From NCBI RefSeq assembly GCF_027483985.1, contig NZ_JAIXTJ010000056.1, forward strand, positions 62,001 to 126,000: a stretch of DNA of 64,000 nucleotides. Direction: 5' to 3'. The stretch comes from Flavobacterium sp. Lineage in GTDB: Bacteria; Bacteroidota; Bacteroidia; Flavobacteriales; Flavobacteriaceae. Made by a program: the position numbers and the translations under genes. Shown here one piece after another: positions 16,868 to 23,598 of this stretch. How positions within the stretch are numbered: the first letter of the stretch is position 1; each line of letters begins with the position of its first letter. The notes under the pieces were generated by a model. The model was not told where the DNA came from, ran no database searches, and saw only the letters and a program-made list of their open reading frames with translations.

Positions 16868-17446
16868 TTAATGCGTTGCGCAATATGTTGCTGCCCATGC
16901 CGCTAACATAGGTAAACAAGATGGATTAAGATCACACATCATATCACAAAAATCATCAGCTTGGCAGGCATTCTTCAATTTTCGATATGTTGATGCAATA
17001 CAATTTGCTCTATAGTTAACTTGGTTACCTGATGCAGTTGGATTAAATGCTTCTCTTATTTTATAATTGTAATTTTCGCCAAACCTTATAACATCAAAAA
17101 TAGAATATAAATTTCCATATTCATCAAAATGCTCTGAAATATTTTTTGATAAGTCAATTTTTTCATAACTTAGAGCATAATTTTTTCCATCATTATCAGT
17201 AAAGAAAGTAATAAAATTTTTATTACCATTCACAGAAATACTAACTCTGTATATTTTATATAATTTAGATTCGTGACTCAATGATGCATAATTTTTGGTG
17301 TCAACATCAGTGTTTTTAATTGAGAATTTTTTTGTTAGTTGATTAAACTCTTTGCTTGAAAAAAAAGAATCAAAGTTTTTATCTTATGCATTACCAACAA
17401 ATCCAAACACAACGGTAGCAATTAAGCCAAATAGAATTTTTTTCAT
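16868..17446 (-). pseudogene. Exported Cys-rich protein disrupted by a stop codon at the signal peptide
   Basis: The ORF track begins at 17281, but on the minus strand the same frame is open from ATG 17446 except for one TAA at 17386-17384. The N-terminus MKKILFGLIATVVFGFVGNA matches the signal peptides of the genes at 18680 and 22654. In the 22654 sibling the next codon is Q (GNAQ); here it is TAA, consistent with a single C-to-T change in CAA. The mature part would be about 172 residues with six Cys in the last 46 (QADDFCDMMCDLNPSC). Promoter and operator are intact. It is either a recent pseudogene or a base error. Family function unknown. Confidence 0.72.
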
Positions 17447-17487
17447 TTTTAATTGTTTTATAAAATTAATAATTATTTGTTAATCTT

Positions 17488-17517
17488 CAAATATTCGCGA
17501 GTAATTTGATACTTCAA
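17488..17517 (-). promoter_or_regulatory. Promoter of the disrupted exported-protein operon
   Basis: On the minus strand: TTG (17517-17515), 19 bp, AATATTTG (17495-17488). The -7 element departs from TAnnTTTG at its first base, which would fit a promoter that needs an activator. Confidence 0.6.
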
Positions 17518-17541
17518 AAATAATTATAGAAGTTAGGGTGA

Positions 17542-17562
17542 TTTTACACTAAAAGTGTAAAA
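17542..17562. promoter_or_regulatory. Operator-like inverted repeat, site A
   Basis: Perfect 9-bp arms TTTTACACT / AGTGTAAAA with a 3-bp spacer, 24 bp upstream of the TTG -33 element. Same site as at 18776, 20613, 22781 and 26091. Confidence 0.75.
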
Positions 17563-17632
17563 AAAGTTAAGGTTTTAAAAGATTAGATTCTGAAACCCTG
17601 AAATAAATTAAGAATAAATAAGTTTAGCATAA

Positions 17633-17663
17633 AAAAAACGACAGCTCGAGACTGTCGTTTTTT
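17633..17663. terminator. Bidirectional hairpin terminator
   Basis: 12-bp perfect arms (aaaaaacgacag / ctgtcgtttttt), loop ctcgaga. It ends the minus operon 18680-17807 and lies upstream of operator A. The track ORF 17583-17768 runs through it and is not real. Confidence 0.8.
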
Positions 17664-17806
17664 AGGTATTAGTTTTTCAACTAGTAAAACATTTAACTTT
17701 TTAAAAAATCTGATTTCAAAACAAATCTTTGTTTTGATTGTACAAATTTGCCTTTGCCAGATATACAAATAAGTAAGTATACCCTAAAATAAAACACATT
17801 TTTAAT

Positions 17807-18136
17807 TTATTTTGTTTCTGTTTTCTTCTTCAAAAATAAAAAAAATAAAAAAACAATAACAATGCTAAATACTAAATAAGTGAATATACTTATTGTTTTG
17901 CAAACAAATAAAGCAACCAATACTATTTGCGAAATTACAAAATAGATTTTGAGATTTTTAATGTTGCTTTTTTCTTCCTTGGATTTGTTTAGAAATAAAA
18001 TCACAATTATTAAAAAGTTAAAAATCATATTTGCGATAAATTTTTGTAATTCATGTATGTTTGTTGTAAAACAAAAAATATCATAAAATATTTTCACTAA
18101 TACTAGTGCCAGAATAATTATAAGTTTTTTATTCAT
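17807..18136 (-). CDS. Small four-helix membrane protein, possible immunity factor
   Basis: 109 residues with four hydrophobic helices (about 4-22, 33-49, 65-81 and 84-103) and a Lys-rich end (LKKKTETK). It starts 1 bp after the stop of the exported protein at 18138-18680, so translation is probably coupled. A small multi-pass protein directly behind a small exported protein is the arrangement of bacteriocin/immunity pairs, but no family is recognised and the function is inference. Confidence 0.6.
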   Translation of the reverse strand: MNKKLIIILALVLVKIFYDIFCFTTNIHELQKFIANMIFNFLIIVILFLNKSKEEKSNIKNLKIYFVISQIVLVALFVCKTISIFTYLVFSIVIVFLFFLFLKKKTETK

Positions 18137-18137
18137 T

Positions 18138-18680
18138 TTAACAAGCTCTAATTAATTGATAAGTTGCATAACCGTGCGACAATAACCAAAGAACTAATCC
18201 TATTCCTCCAGTTACAGCAATTGCAGTAACTGAACATAATAAAATACCTGCAATAGCCTCTGCACAATTTCTTGTAAGTCTTCCTGCTGATGAGGAATTG
18301 TCTCCAAGTAAAGACGTATAAATATTTTCTAACGCAATAAGATTTTTAATCTCATCTTTGGATAATCCATCTGTAGCTTCATATAAATCTTTAAATTTAC
18401 CATCGTGAAAATTAGTGAAATTTTCATAAATTTTAGGATTTAAATTGTTTTTTCTGAATAAAGTTACCATTCCATCTTTACGGTATGTATCCATATTGGA
18501 CAAAAGGTTAGAGTCCATTTGTTTATCATATGTTTTAAAATCAACCTCCTTAGACGTTAGGTTTTTTTCGATTTCACTTTTTAAAATTAGAAAATCAGAT
18601 TTTTCCATTGCATAGTTCTGACTTAAACATAAATTGGTAAACATTACTGTGGCAATTAAGCCAAATAGAATTTTTTTCAT
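18138..18680 (-). CDS. Exported protein with hydrophobic Cys-containing C-terminus
   Basis: 180 residues. Signal peptide MKKILFGLIATVMFTNLCLSQ (cut about 20/21), nearly identical to those at 17446 and 22654. The middle (25-130) is polar and helical (LSKDEIKNLIALENIYTSLL). The last 45 residues are different: hydrophobic, Gly-rich, with three Cys (CAEAIAGILLC, TGGIGLVLWLLSHGY, final Cys). This tail could insert in a membrane or be released as a peptide. It is first in a two-gene operon with the membrane protein at 18136. The unit carries operator B and a duplicated promoter. Unknown function. Confidence 0.72.
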   Translation of the reverse strand: MKKILFGLIATVMFTNLCLSQNYAMEKSDFLILKSEIEKNLTSKEVDFKTYDKQMDSNLLSNMDTYRKDGMVTLFRKNNLNPKIYENFTNFHDGKFKDLYEATDGLSKDEIKNLIALENIYTSLLGDNSSSAGRLTRNCAEAIAGILLCSVTAIAVTGGIGLVLWLLSHGYATYQLIRAC

Positions 18681-18721
18681 TTTTAATTGTTTTATAAAAT
18701 TAATAATTATTTGTTAATCTT

Positions 18722-18751
18722 CAAATATTCGCGAGTAATTTGATACTTCAA
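18722..18751 (-). promoter_or_regulatory. Promoter of the 18680 operon
   Basis: Minus strand TTG (18751-18749), 19 bp, AATATTTG (18729-18722); same as copy A. Confidence 0.6.
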
Positions 18752-18775
18752 AAATAGATATAGAAGTTATGGTGA

Positions 18776-18796
18776 TTTTACACTAAAAGTGTAAAA
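18776..18796. promoter_or_regulatory. Operator-like inverted repeat, site B
   Basis: Arms TTTTACACT / AGTGTAAAA with spacer AAA; 24 bp upstream of the TTG -33 element and 95 bp from the start codon, as at site A. Confidence 0.75.
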
Positions 18797-18867
18797 AAAG
18801 TTAAGGTTTTGAAAAATTAGATTCTGAAACCCTGAAATATATTCAGTGTAAACGAGTTCAGCATAAA

Positions 18868-18897
18868 AAAAACGACAGCATTACTACTGTCGTTTTT
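18868..18897. terminator. Hairpin terminator of the 20559-18937 operon
   Basis: Arms aaaaacgacag / ctgtcgttttt, loop of eight bases; 40 bp after the stop at 18937. Same stem as 17633 and 16648. Confidence 0.8.
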
Positions 18898-18936
18898 ACA
18901 GAAAAATTAACCCAATTTTTCAACTTACTAACTATT

Positions 18937-20073
18937 TTAATCAAATTCGTTCAATCCGTAGAGTATTTCCTTCATTTTGGTTCCGTTTATTTCTACTGGT
19001 TTGTAGGCAACGTTGAACTTGTTTATGGCAACATCAATATCGGCTTTGAGTTTTTTGTATTCTAATGGTAATTTGGTTTCGCATTGTTTTTCGTTTTCGT
19101 AACTGTTTAAAATGATTTTGAACTTCTCATAAAACTTGCCACCTTGATCAATGAAATTATTGTATTGTGTAATAAATTGAAGCAATCTATCGATAGGAAA
19201 TTCTAGATTAACTTGCATCTTAAACTGTGTTGTGCCAGTTGCAGCTTTCATCTTAGAAAGATATTCCTCCATTTTTTGGTTAACTGTTTCCCAATCGTCA
19301 CTGCCTCTGCAGTTTTCTAACGACGCAACATACCCAATTGGTTTGGTATAATCTTTAAATAAAAGTTCGATTTCTTGCTTAATTTTATCGTTACTGGTTT
19401 GCAAAAAAGCGGTTTCAAAATAAATAGTGTTTAAGTCGTTTTGCATACTCAAAGTGAAATCTAAAATACAATCTACATTGGCCAACTCTTTTTCTTTTTC
19501 TTCTTTAGTGAGTGATGAGCTGAACATATTGGAGAATGTTTGCACTACAGAAACAATGGTGTTGGTTCCTAAAACCGAGGTTAAATCGAATCCTGCTTTT
19601 TTGTCTTTCTTTGAAGCTAAAAGTTCTTTAAGTTTTTCATATTCAGGATATTGGTTTGGATTGGATATTTTATTGATTTCATTAAGCGTTCGAACAGAGG
19701 CAAAATGATGATCTAAACCTAAGACTTTTTCATATAGAATTTTAATGATTTGTAACCCTTTTAAGTATCTAATTTTGGATATTTCGCCCGAACTTTCTTT
19801 TAACAAATCATTGATTTCTGTAATAACAAAATCTTTTTTTACTAATAAATCAACTTTTTGCTCTGTACTGTAGGCAACGGCAAGCGATTTGTTAATTTCA
19901 TTTAATTCTTCTTGCTTGATATCTATTAACAATTCAAATTTATGATTAATAGCTTTAATTTCATTTATCAGCTCAGCAACGATTTCATCAGGATCGCTGT
20001 TTTCTACTTTTACAAAAGCATTGGCTTTAGCAACAAGTAGAAAAAGAACCACTATGTATTTAATCGTTTTCAT
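18937..20073 (-). CDS. Exported coiled-coil protein, unknown
   Basis: 378 residues. Signal peptide about 1-19 (MKTIKYIVVLFLLVAKANA). The mature part is nearly all helical with long charged stretches (EIKAINHKFELLIDIKQEELNEINKSL), a short hydrophobic stretch near 175-190 (VLGTNTIVSVVQTFSNMFSSS) and four Cys, so it is probably periplasmic or surface-attached. It follows the 150-residue gene by 33 bp in the operon with operator C. No family recognised. The helical rod shape is the only structural guess the sequence allows. Confidence 0.65.
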   Translation of the reverse strand: MKTIKYIVVLFLLVAKANAFVKVENSDPDEIVAELINEIKAINHKFELLIDIKQEELNEINKSLAVAYSTEQKVDLLVKKDFVITEINDLLKESSGEISKIRYLKGLQIIKILYEKVLGLDHHFASVRTLNEINKISNPNQYPEYEKLKELLASKKDKKAGFDLTSVLGTNTIVSVVQTFSNMFSSSLTKEEKEKELANVDCILDFTLSMQNDLNTIYFETAFLQTSNDKIKQEIELLFKDYTKPIGYVASLENCRGSDDWETVNQKMEEYLSKMKAATGTTQFKMQVNLEFPIDRLLQFITQYNNFIDQGGKFYEKFKIILNSYENEKQCETKLPLEYKKLKADIDVAINKFNVAYKPVEINGTKMKEILYGLNEFD

Positions 20074-20106
20074 TTTTCTTAAATTTTAGTTTGTACTAAA
20101 TTCTTT

Positions 20107-20559
20107 TTACTCTTTAGTAAGCGTTAGTGTGATAATTACTTTATTGTCTTTAATTTCAAGAGGATATTCACCTTTCTTTAAATATTTGTAGTGGTAATCA
20201 AAATCTAAATAAAGTAATGTTTTAAGGTCAAATTCATAATCTACTTCCTGGATGAAATACAATCGTTCTCCTGCAGTGATTTTAGAATATTCTTTATCAA
20301 AAAATTTGTGTTGCTCTTCTTTTGACAAATTCAATACGTCCATTTCGATCACCATCGTGTTTTGAGCTTTTTTATAGGTTTTAATCGCTTTCATTGAAGT
20401 TGATTTGTTATTTGTTGCTGTTGTATCGATGTTGCATAAACCTCTTCCAATATCACAAAGCTTTCCGTTGAAATTGGCTTGTGCTGTTTTACTTTGAACT
20501 TGTGCCGTTGAAAAAAAGGATAATAATAATGCCGCTATACTTATAAGTAACTTTATCAT
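20107..20559 (-). CDS. Exported protein, unknown
   Basis: 150 residues with a signal peptide MIKLLISIAALLLSFFSTAQ (1-20). The early mature part has a motif with two Cys (FNGKLCDIGRGLCNI). The C-terminal half looks like beta strands (EYPLEIKDNKVIITLTLTKE). It is first gene of a two-gene operon, with operator C 53 bp upstream of the ATG. No family recognised. Confidence 0.65.
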   Translation of the reverse strand: MIKLLISIAALLLSFFSTAQVQSKTAQANFNGKLCDIGRGLCNIDTTATNNKSTSMKAIKTYKKAQNTMVIEMDVLNLSKEEQHKFFDKEYSKITAGERLYFIQEVDYEFDLKTLLYLDFDYHYKYLKKGEYPLEIKDNKVIITLTLTKE

Positions 20560-20612
20560 AATTAATTAGTATTATTTTGTAGATGTAAAATTACTATGAT
20601 GACAAAAGCTAA

Positions 20613-20633
20613 TTTTACACTTAAAGTGTAAAA
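20613..20633. promoter_or_regulatory. Operator-like inverted repeat, site C
   Basis: Arms TTTTACACT / AGTGTAAAA, spacer TAA. The nearest minus-strand TTG (20605-20603) is only 7 bp away, and no -7 element fits, so the promoter layout differs from sites A, B and D. Confidence 0.68.
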
Positions 20634-20683
20634 AAAGTTAAAAGTTTAGAAAAATTAATTTTGAAACAATTGAAGTATAAAAA

Positions 20684-20709
20684 AAACGACAAGTATTAGT
20701 TGTCGTTTT
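20684..20709. terminator. Hairpin terminator of the 22654-20822 operon
   Basis: Arms aaaacgaca / tgtcgtttt with an 8-base loop, preceded by further A residues (T-tract on the minus strand). It lies 110 bp after the stop at 20822. Confidence 0.7.
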
Positions 20710-20821
20710 GGAAGTAAACTATTAAATTATTTTTTATTTTTTAGGAAATAATAAAGCGTCATAAATAATGTAACGGTTGCAAATCAGCACTATCGAGTTT
20801 ATAACTGAAAGCATTTTCGGT

Positions 20822-21307
20822 TTAAATCTTATAATTTAAAAATAAATTACCAATTATTACATTATCTAATTTCGAGAAATAATATCCTGTCTTTATGCCA
20901 ACAATAAAGTTTTGGCTTAATTTATAATTTAACTTTGTTCCTAAAAAGATGGTTCCTGAATTTTCTTCAAAATTTAATGCTTTTTGTTCTATGAATCCCA
21001 AACCAATGATACCTGAAAAATATAACTTTTCCTTAATCATTCCTTTTTCAGGAATCCCTCCTTCAACATAAGGCATTAAAATATTTGTTTTTATAATGAT
21101 ATTATTTTCGCTTACTTCATTAAAAAGACCATCTAAACCTATTATTATATTTTTAGATGTATTGTAACCTATAAAAAAATTACCATTGATTCCGTATTCT
21201 TTATCGACGGTTGTAAAACCACTACTAGCGCCAAAACTAATTCCCTTTTGTGAATATCCATAATTTACAATTAAGCAAATTATTAATATAAAAATGTATT
21301 TTTTCAT
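20822..21307 (-). CDS. Small outer-membrane beta-barrel-like protein
   Basis: 161 residues. Signal peptide about 1-19 (MKKYIFILIICLIVNYGYSQ). The rest alternates hydrophobic and polar residues in strand-sized segments with Gly turns (GISFGASSGFTTV, NGNFFIGYNTSKNIIIGLDG, TIFLGTKLNYKL, FIVGIKTGYYF). This suggests an eight-stranded barrel of the OmpW/porin-like type. It is third gene of the operon with the exported protein at 22654 and the hydrolase at 21914. It could be an exit or receptor partner; that is inference. Confidence 0.65.
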   Translation of the reverse strand: MKKYIFILIICLIVNYGYSQKGISFGASSGFTTVDKEYGINGNFFIGYNTSKNIIIGLDGLFNEVSENNIIIKTNILMPYVEGGIPEKGMIKEKLYFSGIIGLGFIEQKALNFEENSGTIFLGTKLNYKLSQNFIVGIKTGYYFSKLDNVIIGNLFLNYKI

Positions 21308-21317
21308 ATTGTTTAAA

Positions 21318-21914
21318 TTAATTTATATATTCGGTTTTAATTTCTATAATGCGTTTATTGTTCAAGAAAAAATCAACTGGAATATAAGATAGTTTATCAT
21401 TTCCTAGAATTTGTTGTTCAATTCTGTTTAACTCAATCGTAGATGCTTCAAAGTTAAACTCTTTTACAGATTTTAAAATTTTGAAAACAAATTCTGAACA
21501 ATATAGTTGATTATCATCTCCTAATTTAAATTTCCTGTCGAAAATTATTTGTGCTTTACTTATTTTTAATAATTCAAATTTAATTTTCTTCAGATTTTTT
21601 TTTGATATTTTACATTCCCAAATACCATAGTAGAAAATATCATTGACATTTTTAAAACTTGATAATGTTTCAATAATTAAAGATGAATTTTTTTCTTTTT
21701 TGTCACTTGACACATTATAAATACGTAAAGTATCGTTTTCAATCAATCCCAAACCTATATGAGTTAAATCCATATTTAAAAGATTGAATCGCTCTCCAAT
21801 CAACTCTTTTTTACTTAAAGTGCCTCTTCCAACAAAATAGATTGAACTTGAGTCTAACTTTTGACTAAAACAATTTAAGCACAAAATATTTAATACTATT
21901 AATAATGTTTTCAT
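21318..21914 (-). CDS. YiiX-like permuted papain-fold hydrolase
   Basis: 198 residues. Signal peptide about 1-17 (MKTLLIVLNILCLNCFSQ). The motifs fit the permuted NlpC/P60 family of YiiX/YebB: a His in LTHIGLGLIENDTLRIYN (about residue 52) and a nucleophile Cys in NQLYCSEFVFKIL (about 140), in the reversed order typical of the family. It is probably an exported amidase or peptidase acting in the periplasm. It sits between the exported protein and the beta-barrel protein, 10 bp before the latter. It might process the upstream product or act on peptidoglycan; both are guesses. Confidence 0.68.
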   Translation of the reverse strand: MKTLLIVLNILCLNCFSQKLDSSSIYFVGRGTLSKKELIGERFNLLNMDLTHIGLGLIENDTLRIYNVSSDKKEKNSSLIIETLSSFKNVNDIFYYGIWECKISKKNLKKIKFELLKISKAQIIFDRKFKLGDDNQLYCSEFVFKILKSVKEFNFEASTIELNRIEQQILGNDKLSYIPVDFFLNNKRIIEIKTEYIN

Positions 21915-21973
21915 TTTACAAATTTTTTATAAAAGTTAGCTTGAAAAAATATATTTTCAAGCTAACTAAAGGA

Positions 21974-22654
21974 TTAAGGTTTATTTGATATAGCTTCTGA
22001 TACAGCACTGGTAGCTACAGCTCCTGCTGCTATGCCTGCTGCACCTCCTGGTATTCCTAAAACACCACCTGCAATGTCTGCAACTATTGACCACCAACGA
22101 AAACGACCTGATAAACTATTTGTAAAAGTTGGGTTAGGATTTTCTACTAACCATAGATAACTAGAGTATCTAGCGATTGACGTAGCACCTAAAACAAACT
22201 CTTTTTCTGAATTTGATATTTTAGATGCTATTATTCTATCTTCTAAAGAAATTACATTTTTATATATTTTATCAAAATCAGTAGCGCCTTCAAAACTATT
22301 TAGCAACTCTTTTAAAAACTCTTTGGCCTCAAAACTCAACTTTTGATCATCTACAAGAGTGTTAAAATTATTTGCAATATCTGGCATATATTGCTTCACT
22401 TGGTTTGTAGTTATTGCATAATATTTACTACCAAATTTTGATTTGTATTTTTGATTTTCTAATACAACAGGTTTTATTTTTGTTAAAATCTCTTCAATAG
22501 ACATATTCGGTGTTTTGAATTGTTTAAAGAATTCAGATAATACTTCATTATGAATTACTCCTAAATAGTCATATTCATTTTTTGAATTAGACTGTGCATT
22601 CCCAACGAAACCAAACATAACTGTGGCAATTAAGCCGAAAAATAATTTTTTCAT
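21974..22654 (-). CDS. Exported protein with Gly/Ala-rich hydrophobic C-terminus
   Basis: 226 residues. Signal peptide MKKLFFGLIATVMFGFVGNAQ (cut near 20/21), a near copy of those at 17446 and 18680. The mature start NEYDYLGVIHNEVLSEF may be a family signature. A helical middle runs to about 175. The last 45 residues change character: SGRFRWWSIVADIAGG, then GIPGGAAGIAAGAVATSAVS, a Gly/Ala-rich hydrophobic tail like that of pore-forming peptides. It is first gene of a three-gene operon with operator D. No named family; a bacteriocin-like role is inference. Confidence 0.72.
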   Translation of the reverse strand: MKKLFFGLIATVMFGFVGNAQSNSKNEYDYLGVIHNEVLSEFFKQFKTPNMSIEEILTKIKPVVLENQKYKSKFGSKYYAITTNQVKQYMPDIANNFNTLVDDQKLSFEAKEFLKELLNSFEGATDFDKIYKNVISLEDRIIASKISNSEKEFVLGATSIARYSSYLWLVENPNPTFTNSLSGRFRWWSIVADIAGGVLGIPGGAAGIAAGAVATSAVSEAISNKP

Positions 22655-22725
22655 AATAAATAAAATTTTAGAATTAAATAGTCCAAAACCTTTTTTGAAC
22701 CTGTTTTTAATAATTGTTTTGATAA

Positions 22726-22756
22726 CAAATAATTCTCGAGTAATTTGTTATATCAA
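22726..22756 (-). promoter_or_regulatory. Promoter of the 22654 operon
   Basis: Minus strand TTG (22756-22754), 20 bp, ATTATTTG (22733-22726). The segment CAAATTACTCG between the boxes is shared with promoters A and B. Confidence 0.58.
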
Positions 22757-22780
22757 AACTACTACAACCCTCAAAGGTGG

Positions 22781-22801
22781 TATTACACTAAAAGTGTAAA
22801 A
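22781..22801. promoter_or_regulatory. Operator-like inverted repeat, site D
   Basis: TTACACT, AAA, AGTGTAA (22783-22799); the outermost left base pair is retained and the next is changed. The full 21-bp frame lies 24 bp upstream of the TTG -33 element. Confidence 0.72.
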
Positions 22802-22898
22802 AACGTTAAAACTTTATTTATCTATGAAATCATTAAAAATACTAAATAGTATTACGAGGTTAATCTAAGTGAAATTCTGAATCAAATTAAGAATAAAC

Positions 22899-23561
22899 CT
22901 AAAGTAAACCAAGAGCTCTACATTCTCTTAGAATGTCTTCATCGGTTCCTTTCTCTATGCCAAGAAGGTCTTTTATTTTACTTTTTCTCTTTTTTATTTT
23001 ATCTTCAGACACATTCATTTTATCTGCAATAGACTTTATTTGCAAACCTTCCGCTAATAATTCAATAATCTTTCTATCTTCACTATCCAACAGCCCTTGA
23101 GTAAATAAAGGTTCTCTAAGCTTTTCTTTAGCAGTTATTGTCATATAAAGTTCTCCTCTTAGAACTGTTTCAAGGGCTTCATAAAGATGTGTTGGTTTGA
23201 AATCGCTTTTAATCAACAAACCGTTTGGGTTTATTTTTTTGACAACATTATATAGTCTGATGGCATCAAAGTGTGCCGTAAGCATAATAATCTTGGTGTT
23301 AGGCATATGTTTTCTTATTAAAACACCTAAATCTTCACCGTTCTGAATTTTTTTCTCTGGATAGCTTGGAATAGAGTAGTCTAAAAAAACTAAATCAAAA
23401 TAATTTGCATTTTTAGCATCTGAAATGATGGTGTAAGCTTCTTCACAGTTATTGGCGGTCGATATTTCAAAAACATACTCCTCGGTGTTGAGCGCTAAAA
23501 TAGCCTTGTAGCCTTCAATCATTGCCGGATGATCATCAATCATTAAAATTTTAACTTCCAT
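22899..23561 (-). CDS. Response regulator, NarL/LuxR-like
   Basis: 220 residues. Receiver domain 1-125 with acidic pocket MIDDHP and phospho-acceptor Asp61 in VFLDYSIP; a conserved Lys lies in LIKSD. The C-terminal domain (about 155-220) is helix-turn-helix of the NarL type: LDSEDRKIIELLAEGLQIKS, then IADKMNVSEDKIKKRKSKIK. It follows the sensor kinase by 37 bp in one operon. It is the best candidate to bind the inverted repeats at sites A-E, because NarL-type dimers bind such sites. This link is inference from position. Confidence 0.88.
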   Translation of the reverse strand: MEVKILMIDDHPAMIEGYKAILALNTEEYVFEISTANNCEEAYTIISDAKNANYFDLVFLDYSIPSYPEKKIQNGEDLGVLIRKHMPNTKIIMLTAHFDAIRLYNVVKKINPNGLLIKSDFKPTHLYEALETVLRGELYMTITAKEKLREPLFTQGLLDSEDRKIIELLAEGLQIKSIADKMNVSEDKIKKRKSKIKDLLGIEKGTDEDILRECRALGLL

Positions 23562-23598
23562 AAAAATATTAAGTTATATCTTACGTGAAAGTAATAAA

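Larger units (their letters stand above)
17418..17645. repeat. Duplicated promoter and signal-peptide module, copy A
   Basis: About 228 bp that match 18652-18878 almost base for base. It covers the first codons of the exported protein, the leader, the -7/-33 elements, the inverted-repeat operator and the start of the terminator hairpin. Similarity stops within the coding region. Confidence 0.8.
18652..18878. repeat. Duplicated promoter and signal-peptide module, copy B
   Basis: About 227 bp nearly identical to 17418-17645. It includes the 5' codons, leader, promoter, operator and first terminator arm. The downstream coding sequences of the two copies are unrelated. Confidence 0.8.

Noticed and set aside
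17542-17562. The inverted repeats (sites A-E) as terminators
   Set aside because: The arms are short and AT-rich, no T-run follows them in the direction of an ending gene, and separate strong terminators with another stem lie close by. The fixed 24-bp distance to the -33 element fits an operator better.
17583-17768. ORF track entry of 61 aa on the minus strand
   Set aside because: It runs through the perfect terminator hairpin at 17633-17663, and its amino acid content is that of translated terminator and leader DNA.
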